DNA of 64,000 bases, taken from the NCBI RefSeq assembly GCF_000970045.1, contig NZ_CP009505.1:3310808-3374807 (forward strand), written 5' to 3'. Positions 36,630 through 44,817 of the stretch are shown here, piece by piece. Numbering within the stretch: the first letter of the stretch is position 1; each line of letters starts with the position of its first letter. Under the pieces are notes generated by a model that made no database searches, had not been told where the DNA came from, and was given only the letters and a program-made list of their open reading frames with translations. Position numbers and translations under genes: made by a program. The DNA is from Methanosarcina sp. MTP4. Lineage in GTDB: Archaea; Halobacteriota; Methanosarcinia; Methanosarcinales; Methanosarcinaceae.

Positions 36630-37088
36630 ATGCAACCCCGGAAATTAACTGAGAATGAAGAAGGGACCGTTGGGCTCCCGATAAGAATTGTGGTCCTTTC
36701 GATCGTGGGCTTCATAGGGTTTTATGCGATCCTCTCAGCCATCTCAAGCGCTCCCTCGCCGCCCGAACCCCTGTATGCGCAAGCAAACGTGAGCGCTGTT
36801 TTCCTCCCTTCCGGAGAAGAAAACAACACGGAAACAAATCTGACCCTCCTTGTCACGGCACTTGACGGGGAGAGCCAGAGGGTAGGGGGAGCTAATGTGA
36901 TTCTCCGGAGCCCCGATCGCAACCGGGCATACTCCGGCGTCACGGACGCGGAAGGAAAAGTTATAATAGAGCTAAAAAATCCGGAGCTTCCCCCGGGAAA
37001 ATCCGAAGGGTACATTTCCCTGAAAGCCATGAAAACAGGGTATCAGGATTACGTAAACGACTATTTTGTAAAAGTGACCCGGAGTTGA
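36630..37088 (+). CDS. Type IV pilin-like protein with Ig-like domain (paralogue)
   Basis: 152 residues with a perfect AGGAGGT site before ATG 36630. The N-terminus MQPRKLTENEEGTVGLPIRIVVLSIVG matches the preceding gene and the pilin-like operon at 2.4-3.6 kb in the acidic motif before the helix and the LPxR/N pattern. The exported part has LLVTALDGESQRVGGANVILRSPDRNR and a TDAEGKVIIEL strand, the same Ig-like design with low identity to the first copy. The pair is separated by a purine-rich spacer with short repeats. Confidence 0.83.
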   Translation: MQPRKLTENEEGTVGLPIRIVVLSIVGFIGFYAILSAISSAPSPPEPLYAQANVSAVFLPSGEENNTETNLTLLVTALDGESQRVGGANVILRSPDRNRAYSGVTDAEGKVIIELKNPELPPGKSEGYISLKAMKTGYQDYVNDYFVKVTRS

Positions 37089-37196
37089 GCTATTTCAAAA
37101 GCCAGACCAGGCCCGGAAAAAGAGCTAATTCCGGATTCTATTTTATTTTTAGATTTTTAACTGTTAACATGGGATCAGGCAACAGTACTCACCGAT

Positions 37197-37856
37197 TCAG
37201 ACCATGGCAGAAATGTTTTTGTAATTGAGCAGGAAGAACAGGCCAAAAAGCGCCATAAACCCTCCGCAGAGGTATAGTACCCTTTCATGTGTACGCTGTG
37301 AGATCAGCTCCTTTCCCCTGGAAAAAGATGATGCTACAGCTACAAGAAAGCCGAGGTCTGCCAACCAGTGCCCGGCGACGAACGCTATTACGGCAAAGAT
37401 GCCTGCAAGGTACTGCTGAAGGACAATTGCGCTGCCTGCTGTCAGCCACCATCCCAGAAACATAGGGTTCAATGCAGAGGTTACAATCCCTGCAGGCAAA
37501 GGCCCAACCGACAGGTCCAATTTACTGGCCGAGGCAGAAATATCTTTTTTAGAGGTTTCTTTTGCACTTTTAATCATAAAAAGCCCGAAAATTACCATTA
37601 CCAAACCGCCAATTACAGCCATATATGAGATTAGATTTACCCCGATGAAAGATGATGCCCCGGCCACTATGAGCATGAATAATGTCGATTCTGTCATCGC
37701 ATGCCCGATAAATACCGAAGGCCCTGCCTTCCAGCCTACTTTAAAAGACGTCACGATCGTTGCGAACATCATGGGGCCAGGGACAAGGGCAGCAGATATA
37801 CCTACTGTGAACCCCAGAATAAGAGCTTTTATCAATTCTATAATGAATATCACCAC
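37197..37856 (-). CDS. LysE/RhtB-family amino acid exporter
   Basis: 219 residues with six hydrophobic segments. The N-terminal LGFTVGISAALVPGPMMFATI and the central SALNPMFLGWWLTAGSAI match the LysE superfamily, exporters of amino acids or other small solutes. The start is uncertain: GTG 37856 or a weak codon slightly downstream. Single gene, convergent with the pilin-like pair. Substrate unknown. Confidence 0.88.
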   Translation of the reverse strand: MVIFIIELIKALILGFTVGISAALVPGPMMFATIVTSFKVGWKAGPSVFIGHAMTESTLFMLIVAGASSFIGVNLISYMAVIGGLVMVIFGLFMIKSAKETSKKDISASASKLDLSVGPLPAGIVTSALNPMFLGWWLTAGSAIVLQQYLAGIFAVIAFVAGHWLADLGFLVAVASSFSRGKELISQRTHERVLYLCGGFMALFGLFFLLNYKNISAMV

Positions 37857-38123
37857 AGGAGAAAGTGGATATTCAAAATAGATGGAAGTTATGATATATA
37901 TTAATGATGTGCTAAGCTCCCGTATCTCTTAAAGCTCCTGAATAAGGAAAGCTTTATTCACGGACATTACAGGATTTTGATTCGCAGTAGCATAGGGCGA
38001 TTTTCAAGGCTGCGGCATGTCCGAAAAAGACAGATCGGCGATCACATTCCAGAGATGCGAAACGTATACCCTCGAGGAAATTATTGTAAAGGCCCGGGAC
38101 CCGGGACTTTTTTCTCTTTGTTT
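37857..38123. other. Intergenic region with cccgggacccggg palindrome
   Basis: 267 bases with no supported gene. At 38093-38108 gcccgggacccgggac is followed on the plus strand by tttttt, which looks like a terminator for plus-strand transcription, though no plus-strand gene is visible upstream. An unannotated small RNA ending here is possible. Confidence 0.4.
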
Positions 38124-38987
38124 TTATTCCTGACCTGTCATCGATTTCTGTTCCCGGTTCATCATATAAAACTTCAAAAGCACGGCTGCGGCCATCAACG
38201 CTGCAAGCCCCAGGGAGAAAAACGGAGACCTTATTATATCCCAGCGCCCTGACCAGACCAGAAAACCGGTAAGGAAAAGGACCGAGGAACCTGTAATTCC
38301 GGAGATCTCCACCGGCACCTTGATTGAGCCCAGGGTGAAACGGTTCTGGTTCTCAACAGCCTCAAGGCGCCGTTCAATTCTTTCTGCAGACTCCCTTGCC
38401 GCAACTTCCCTTTCACATGCCTCCTTTATTTCCCTGTCCGCAGCCTCGAGTTCGGCACTCAGTTCCCCATGCACAAAATCCGAAAGCCCTATTATTGCCT
38501 CCTGAAGAGAGCGCAAGCTTTCGGAAAACCCGGCAAAAAGGGCATTTATCTCCTTAACTTTATCGGCACCCGAGGAGACTTCGGAAGAGGTATTCACGAA
38601 AATAAAAGGACCTTCCGAGACATCGGCGGAGGAAAGCACGGCGCTGAAGGAAAGGTTCGAAACACCTGTTTCCGAAAGCGAAGAGACCTCATCGGAAGGT
38701 AAAGAACCCTCAGGCAGCGTTAAAGAATTTTCAGGAGAAACGGAAGGGCACTCAGGAGAAACCGAAGAGCTGGCGATGGAATCCCCAGGATTTCCTTTCA
38801 GAAACGGATCAGTAAAAGAATTAGAGAAGGAACCACCGGGCTGCAACTTCCCGGGCGTTTCCACGGACAAGCGGCGCTCTACTGCCCTAAGCCGCTTTTC
38901 AAAACTCCGGATGCTCTGGTCAAAAACCTCAATCCTCCCGTGCAGGTCTTCCCTGATTTCGGGACCTACTTCACGTACCTTACCCAA
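38124..38987 (-). CDS. Coiled-coil membrane protein of unknown function
   Basis: 287 residues from TTG 38987. Helical N-terminus (about 10-40, HGRIEVFDQSIRSFEKRLRAVERRL), a long Ser/Pro/Glu-rich linker (about 45-130), a second coiled coil (about 140-205), then two closely spaced membrane segments near the C-terminus (SSVLFLTGFLVWSG and LGLAALMAAAVLLKF). The N-terminus probably stays in the cytoplasm. I do not recognise a family. It lies between LysE and the PINA-type gene on the same strand but 230 bases from the latter. It could be a scaffold or septum-like protein; this is a guess. Confidence 0.7.
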   Translation of the reverse strand: MGKVREVGPEIREDLHGRIEVFDQSIRSFEKRLRAVERRLSVETPGKLQPGGSFSNSFTDPFLKGNPGDSIASSSVSPECPSVSPENSLTLPEGSLPSDEVSSLSETGVSNLSFSAVLSSADVSEGPFIFVNTSSEVSSGADKVKEINALFAGFSESLRSLQEAIIGLSDFVHGELSAELEAADREIKEACEREVAARESAERIERRLEAVENQNRFTLGSIKVPVEISGITGSSVLFLTGFLVWSGRWDIIRSPFFSLGLAALMAAAVLLKFYMMNREQKSMTGQE

Positions 38988-39220
38988 TTAAACCATACCC
39001 CCACTTAAATTTCTAATATGAATTGAAGCAAGGACATAATATAAATTTTTGGATGAATGAGTTATATATTAAAAATGAGAAGAAAAATCAAAAGATGAAA
39101 AAGGAAAACAGGACATAAAAAGAACAGGGAAAAAGAAAAGGGAAAAAAAAGGGAAAAAGAAAAGGGAAAAAAGGGAAAAAGAAAAGGGAAAAAAGGGAAA
39201 AAGAAAATATCCTAATCAGA
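38988..39220. other. Purine-rich low-complexity spacer
   Basis: The plus strand repeats gaaaaagaaaaggg from about 39120 to 39210. On the minus strand these are T-tracts directly after the PINA-type gene and could end its transcription. Confidence 0.6.
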
Positions 39221-41143
39221 TTAAATCTTCCGGATTTCGATTAGTTCCCCACTGTCCATAGCTTCTATGATTTCCTGGGCAAGGTCCGAATTAATCCTGA
39301 TTTTCACGTCTCCGTGCCTGCCTACGGTTGCGCTGAAGAGGTATTCGTCTTCGATATAGACTTCAACGTCCCCACCTGCCAGTTCCGGGACACTAAGGAT
39401 CAGGTGTTTTTTTGTTTTTTCCAGGAGAGGATGGGCTGAAACGGGAAGGTCGGCTTCCGGAAAACCGGTCATTCCGGCAGTTTTCATGTAGGCTTCGGAT
39501 TTCCCGGCGTACTTCATTTCTTTTGCGGGCCTGGAGGGTTCGGACTCGAATTCCCGGACGTCAATATGGATTCCCAGCATCTTTTCGATCCGGTCGATTA
39601 CGCTCCCGCCTTTCCCGATAACTTTTCGCATTTCCGTGTCCCGGACTTTCACTATAGCACTGTTGTCCGAAGTCACCTCAACTTCAACGGGGCCATTGGC
39701 ATACTTCCTGATAACGTTCCGGATTTCTTCTTCCGCAAGTTTCCAGGCAGGTTTTCGTTCCTCTTTCCTGGTCCCGATAGGCATGACCACGACCTGCTCG
39801 CCGTAGGTGTAGATCTCGTACTCAACTTTTCCGGTCTCGAAGTCCTCAATTGTGATGACAGGCCTGGCAAGGTCCTGTTCAACCATCCCGTGGGGCACCT
39901 TGACCGTGAAAGCCAGCACAAGGACCTTTGCGACCTCTCCTTTGTCAATAAAAATTACCGTGTCTACTACCTGAGGGATAACCCCCAGTTCTACCCTTCC
40001 GATCAGGCGCTGGATTGCGTCCACGGCCCGGGTTGCGTGCACGACTCCGATCATCCCGACCCCGGCAAGGCGCATGTCCGCAAAGATCAGGAAATCATTG
40101 GTCTTCCGGACCTCATCGTAAACCGTATAGTCCGGCCTTACCAGGAGAAGGAGGTCTGCAGTATCTTCCATCCGCCCATTCAGGGGGGAATACTGGGTAA
40201 TCTCAGGCGGCACCTGCAGGTCCCTTGGGGATTCCATGGTCTTGACAACCTGTTCGTGGTCGTTCAGGTAGCGTGCAACTCCGGCTGCAAAAGTAGACTT
40301 CCCGGCTCCCGGAGGCCCGGCAATGAGGATACCTCGCTGGCTTTCGATTCGTTCTTTCAATTTATCACTCAGACGGTACTGTTCAAGATCCACTATAACC
40401 GTGGGACGGACAACGGTAATCTCCATGTCATCGGAAAAAGGCGGATGGGCGATTGCAATCCGCATGTTCCGGATCTGCAGGACCGTTGCCCCGGCAGAAG
40501 ACATCTCAATAAAGGATTCGGGGTCGACCCTTGCCCTTTCGATAAGCTCTTTGGAAATGCTTTGAAGTTCTGCCATTGAAACAGGCTCGTCCCGGATCCT
40601 GAGATAGCGCACTCTCCCCACAGGCCCCTTCTTTGCCATGGGAGAAACCCTATTTTTGAGGTGGACGGACATGGTGTCGTCAGTGAAAAAATGCTCTACC
40701 CTGAGAGGCCCCAGTTCCGAAGGATCCACGACCTTCGGGGGCACGTAATCCACATCAATCCCCCTGGCTTCCGCAATAAGGGACTGGACCCGGTCCTCAC
40801 TCACAAAAAGCCCGCCTACCTCAAGGGCCGTGCTGCGGATCAAGGCATCCACTCTACCTTCTTTCGAAAGCTTGATTTCCTCCAAGGTGGGCCGGACCCC
40901 GCTGAACTTCAGGGTGATATCTCCTCTCTCAGCAAGCCTGTGCAGTTCCGAAAGTTCATCTAGCCCTTTGTAACCGATTTCCCTACCCTTGTTTGCCTGG
41001 GCTTCCAGTTCCGACACCACGGCTTCCGGGACGATGATCTCAGCTCCCCGGTACTCACCGCTCCTGACCCTCGCCGAGATTCTCCCGTCAATAATCACAC
41101 TGGTATCCGGAACAATCCTGCATATCCGCGTCTCTTCAGCCAT
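39221..41143 (-). CDS. PIN-domain ATPase with KH domain (PINA type)
   Basis: 640 residues. Domains: PIN nuclease-like (1-130, Asp13 in VPDTSVIIDG), a linker, a VirB11/PilT-like secretion ATPase core with Walker A AGPPGAGKS (about 275-283), and a C-terminal KH/PIN-associated region with VIGKGGSVIDRIEKMLG (about 509-525). This architecture is the archaeal PINA family; the Sulfolobus member is a hexameric ATPase that promotes Holliday-junction branch migration with Hjc. A repair role is inferred here by homology. ATG 41143 start. Not part of a pilus machine despite the PilT-like core. Confidence 0.92.
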   Translation of the reverse strand: MAEETRICRIVPDTSVIIDGRISARVRSGEYRGAEIIVPEAVVSELEAQANKGREIGYKGLDELSELHRLAERGDITLKFSGVRPTLEEIKLSKEGRVDALIRSTALEVGGLFVSEDRVQSLIAEARGIDVDYVPPKVVDPSELGPLRVEHFFTDDTMSVHLKNRVSPMAKKGPVGRVRYLRIRDEPVSMAELQSISKELIERARVDPESFIEMSSAGATVLQIRNMRIAIAHPPFSDDMEITVVRPTVIVDLEQYRLSDKLKERIESQRGILIAGPPGAGKSTFAAGVARYLNDHEQVVKTMESPRDLQVPPEITQYSPLNGRMEDTADLLLLVRPDYTVYDEVRKTNDFLIFADMRLAGVGMIGVVHATRAVDAIQRLIGRVELGVIPQVVDTVIFIDKGEVAKVLVLAFTVKVPHGMVEQDLARPVITIEDFETGKVEYEIYTYGEQVVVMPIGTRKEERKPAWKLAEEEIRNVIRKYANGPVEVEVTSDNSAIVKVRDTEMRKVIGKGGSVIDRIEKMLGIHIDVREFESEPSRPAKEMKYAGKSEAYMKTAGMTGFPEADLPVSAHPLLEKTKKHLILSVPELAGGDVEVYIEDEYLFSATVGRHGDVKIRINSDLAQEIIEAMDSGELIEIRKI

Positions 41144-41326
41144 ATAAGGGGATAGACCCGAGAAGTATATAATAAAACTTCTGGGGCTTTCTTTGCGATG
41201 AAAAAAAGTTGAAACATAAATTTGAAGGAAATCAAGGTTCTCAGAGACCTGAAAAATGTTGAAAAACCCTTAAAGCTTCGCCTCGGAAAAACTTCAGCAT
41301 ACCTCTAAAATTCAGTACATCTCATA

Positions 41327-41387
41327 CCCGGCAAATCTCATACCCGGCAAATCTCATACCCAACAAATCTCATACCCGGTAAATCAT
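41327..41387. repeat. 16-bp tandem repeat downstream of hisI
   Basis: The unit ctcatacccggcaaat occurs about four times with small changes, just after the hisI stop codon. Confidence 0.8.
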
Positions 41388-41750
41388 TCAGTACACGTCA
41401 TTCGGCTCGAAAACCTTCTCTCCGACAACCTCTCCCTCGAGGTTCCGGTAGAAGCATGAACGATATCCCATGTGGCATGCCCCGCCCACCTGTTCCACGA
41501 ACAGGAGTACGGAATCCAGATCGCAGTCTATTCTTATCTCTTTTACCTTCTGTAAGTGCCCCGACGTCTCCCCTTTCTTCCACAAACTCTTCCGGCTCCG
41601 GCTCCAGAAATGAGCAATCCCGGTCTCTACGGTTTTTTCAAGGGCTTCCCGGTTCATGTAGGCGCACATCAGCACTTCCCTGGTCGTAAGGTCCTGGACA
41701 ATCGCCTGGATCAGGCCGTTTTCGTATTTCAGGGTGTCGAAGTCGATCAT
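41388..41750 (-). CDS. hisI: Phosphoribosyl-AMP cyclohydrolase
   Basis: Opens the adenine ring of phosphoribosyl-AMP in histidine synthesis. 120 residues, the usual stand-alone length. It has [30 protein letters not shown] and the metal-binding [21 protein letters not shown] followed by SCFYR. The fused pyrophosphohydrolase of bacterial HisIE is absent. ATG 41750 start. Single gene on the minus strand, followed by short repeats. Confidence 0.97.
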   Translation of the reverse strand: MIDFDTLKYENGLIQAIVQDLTTREVLMCAYMNREALEKTVETGIAHFWSRSRKSLWKKGETSGHLQKVKEIRIDCDLDSVLLFVEQVGGACHMGYRSCFYRNLEGEVVGEKVFEPNDVY

Positions 41751-42038
41751 GCGCGTATTGATAGTTTACATGGTATAAAAATTAACTCGATCGGAAAAAT
41801 TTCCACCCGGGAAACCTGAGGCGAAGGAACTGCAAACAGGCCATTGAGTAAACCAATGGATGAATGATAGACGAATAAACTACACACTATACGAACAAAA
41901 CCATAAAAGTTAGAAAGTTTATACCGAATACTGTAGCAAAAATAATACTGAGTGGGGACAGTATTTCAATTGCTTCAATTCTCAAAAAAAATTGCGAACC
42001 ACATAAATCAATTGCAAAAATCGCATGAGGAGATGAAT

Positions 42039-44015
42039 ATGAAGCTGATATTAAAAACCAAAATTTTGCCTGTGTTAGTTTTGTGCACAGTAATTCTGGG
42101 AGCGGTTCTTCCTGCATCTGCGTTTGTGCAGGCAGAACCCTATGACAGCTATGAAAAGAGTATATTAGACGATTCGTATAACCAGATTCAAGATGGTTCA
42201 CAGACCCGGATGCTGGACGATACGCAGAACCAGAAATATGTTCCTAGGGAGATCATAGTCAAGTTCGAGCCCGGAGTTTCCAAAGAAAAAATCGCAAACA
42301 TCAACTCCATACACGGGACAGAAGAAATATACACCAGTCCCTATGCAGGATTCAAACTGCTGAAAATCCCTAAAAGCAAAACCGTCGAAGAAATGGTAGA
42401 GGTCTACAGCAAGAACCCGAACATCGAATATGCGTTGCCCAATGCTATTGCACAGGCCTCCATGGTACCCAATGACCCGTTATACAGATACCAGTGGAAT
42501 TTCAAGGGCGGAATCGGCGGGATTAATATCGAACCCGCATGGGACATTTCCACAGGGCAGGGAGTCGTAGTTGCAGTGCTTGATACCGGAGTAGCATACG
42601 AAAATTACGGCCCGTATATTGTAGCCCCGGACCTTTCAAACACCAATTTTGTCCCGGGGTATGACTTTGTAAACAACGATGCCCACCCAAATGACGACCA
42701 CTATCACGGAACCCATGTGGCCGGAACCGTAGCCCAGAACACAAACGACGGGTACGGGGTAGCCGGAGTTGCATATGACTGTTCCATAATGCCCGTGAAA
42801 GTCATGGCCGGAAGCGGAAACGGGACCCTCCAGCAGCTTATAGACGGCATTTATTTTGCCACCGACAACGGAGCAGACATCATAAGCATGAGCCTCACTT
42901 TTGACCCCGGATACTATCCAGGCCAGGCCCTCGACGATGCACTCGAATATGCATACAATAACGGCGTCACCATCGTTGCCGCCGCCGGGAATGAGCAGAC
43001 AGGTTCGGTGAGTTATCCCGCAGCTTATTACAGGTGCATTGCAGTCGGGGCGACCAATTATAACGGTGTGAAGGCAGACTACTCGAACTACGGGACAGAA
43101 CTTGATGTGGTAGCTCCCGGAGGAGACTCCCAGGACCTGAACGGTGACGGATACATGGACGGTGTCCTCCAGAATACCTTTAACATCCAGACAAAAGATC
43201 CCACAGACTTCAACTGGTGGTTCCTCACAGGGACATCCATGGCAACCCCGCATGTCTCAGGGATCGCAGCCCTGATGCTTGAAGCAAACAGTGAAGCCAC
43301 CCCCTATGAAATCAGGGCAGCAATAGAAAATACGGCAAGGGATATGGGAGACCAGGGCTGGGACCAGTATTATGGACACGGACTGGTAAATGCAACCGCC
43401 GCCCTTGAATACATAACCCAGCCTCAAGCCCCGAATAACTCCCCGGTAGCCGATGCAGGAGGCCCTTATAGTAGTGAAATAGGACAGACAGTGACCTTTG
43501 ACGGATCAGGTTCATACGACAGTGACGGATATATTACCTCCTATGAGTGGGACTTTGGAGACGGAAGTACAGGATCAGGAATTGCTCCGAACCACGCCTA
43601 TTCAACCACAGGAACCTATAATGTAACCCTCACAGTATGGGACAACAAAGACGCCACGGGTACTGACACAGCCACTCTGGTTGCGGAAAACGTCATACAC
43701 ATTGACGGGGTAAGTGTGACAACAACAAGTACCAAAATTACCGGAACAACTTACGTTACCGCAACTGCTGTTGTGACCATCCTTGACAAAAACAATAATC
43801 CGGTCGAAGGTGCTGCAGTTTCCGGCTACTGGAGCGGTGCAGCCAGCGATACGGATTCTGCTGTGACTGGTGCAACAGGGACAATGACGGTTAGCTCGGA
43901 TGAGGTCATCTACCCCAAAAAGAGCACATTAACGTTCACCTTTACCGTGAACAATGTGAGCCATACGATAGCGTGGGACGGAAATACCGCATCAGGATCG
44001 GCATTATATCCCTAA
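42039..44015 (+). CDS. Secreted subtilisin-like protease with PKD domain (first of two)
   Basis: 658 residues from ATG 42039, six bases after GAGGAG. Signal peptide (about 1-25), an I9-like propeptide with VPREIIVKFEPGVSKEKIA (about 66-130), an S8 catalytic domain with Asp in AVLDTGVAYEN, His in YHGTHVAGT and Ser in GTSMATPHVSG, then a PKD domain (FDGSGSYDSDGYITSYEWDFGDGS, split over about 480-505) and a C-terminal beta domain. A surface or extracellular protease. A close paralogue with two PKD domains lies 800 bases downstream. A hairpin terminator follows. Confidence 0.94.
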   Translation: MKLILKTKILPVLVLCTVILGAVLPASAFVQAEPYDSYEKSILDDSYNQIQDGSQTRMLDDTQNQKYVPREIIVKFEPGVSKEKIANINSIHGTEEIYTSPYAGFKLLKIPKSKTVEEMVEVYSKNPNIEYALPNAIAQASMVPNDPLYRYQWNFKGGIGGINIEPAWDISTGQGVVVAVLDTGVAYENYGPYIVAPDLSNTNFVPGYDFVNNDAHPNDDHYHGTHVAGTVAQNTNDGYGVAGVAYDCSIMPVKVMAGSGNGTLQQLIDGIYFATDNGADIISMSLTFDPGYYPGQALDDALEYAYNNGVTIVAAAGNEQTGSVSYPAAYYRCIAVGATNYNGVKADYSNYGTELDVVAPGGDSQDLNGDGYMDGVLQNTFNIQTKDPTDFNWWFLTGTSMATPHVSGIAALMLEANSEATPYEIRAAIENTARDMGDQGWDQYYGHGLVNATAALEYITQPQAPNNSPVADAGGPYSSEIGQTVTFDGSGSYDSDGYITSYEWDFGDGSTGSGIAPNHAYSTTGTYNVTLTVWDNKDATGTDTATLVAENVIHIDGVSVTTTSTKITGTTYVTATAVVTILDKNNNPVEGAAVSGYWSGAASDTDSAVTGATGTMTVSSDEVIYPKKSTLTFTFTVNNVSHTIAWDGNTASGSALYP

Positions 44016-44817
44016 GCCAGAAAATAAGGGATAAAATAATTTAAGGTCCCACAGAAGGGGCCTTTCATTTTCTTTTTTGGAAAAAACAGGTAAGGTTCAC
44101 AGATCAAAAAGCTGAGAACCTGAGTTATGGGCCTAAGCCGTGAGCATGAGCCATTAACTTAAGCAGGTAATTTAACCGGGAAACTTAACCGGGCAGCTTA
44201 ATCCAAGAGCCTGAGCCATGGGTCTGAGGATATCTTGAGATAGTACTGAAATTTCCTTAATAAAATGAATAAGTGAACACGGAAAATCCCCATAAATTAA
44301 AAAATTTTTAAATTTAATGTTCCGACTGACACAAGACTATACAGGGGACTAATTCGGAAAAAAACCTGGAAGTTACCCTTTACCAGGTTCGACACCTAAA
44401 CGGAATAGTGTTACAATTTTTTCAAGCATACTTAACTATAATTTAGTACAATTTATCCACCTTACATGAATAAAAATTTTGAAGATATTTAGATTAATAC
44501 ATTCAGATTAACCGATTAAGAAAAACCATATCATCCAGTTCTTTCCTGCCTTATATAGCTGCTTTTTTAAAAAACTTTCATCACTAGATTTTCGAGATAA
44601 AATAAAAAAACACCATCATGAGTTGGAATCCAAAATACATTAAAAAACAAATAGGAAGAAATAAAAACCACATAAATAAAGTACTAAAAATTAGTAAGAT
44701 ATATATTAAATTCTATAGAAAGAATACCTGTAAGAGAATAAAAAATTTGGTATTAATTTCAGGAAGAAAACAGAGGATAATAGCCAATATTTTTTAAAAA
44801 TTATGAGGATGAAGAGG
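44016..44817. other. Region between the two subtilisin genes
   Basis: 802 bases. A hairpin with T-run lies at 44044-44078. 44130-44225 has loose repeats of ctgagccat/cctaagcc. The rest to 44800 is very AT-rich, with a palindrome near 44296-44322 (aaattaaaaaatttttaaattt) and no gene that I can support. A tRNA-like ggttcgacacc at 44385 was checked and rejected. Confidence 0.5.
44044..44078 (+). terminator. Hairpin and T-run terminator after the first subtilisin gene
   Basis: The stem aggtccc/ggggcct (44044-44063) is followed by ttcattttctttttt. It begins 29 bases after the stop. Confidence 0.7.

Noticed and set aside
44370-44400. Possible tRNA (ggttcgacacc)
   Set aside because: Only a T-loop-like piece; no acceptor, D or anticodon arms in the flanks.
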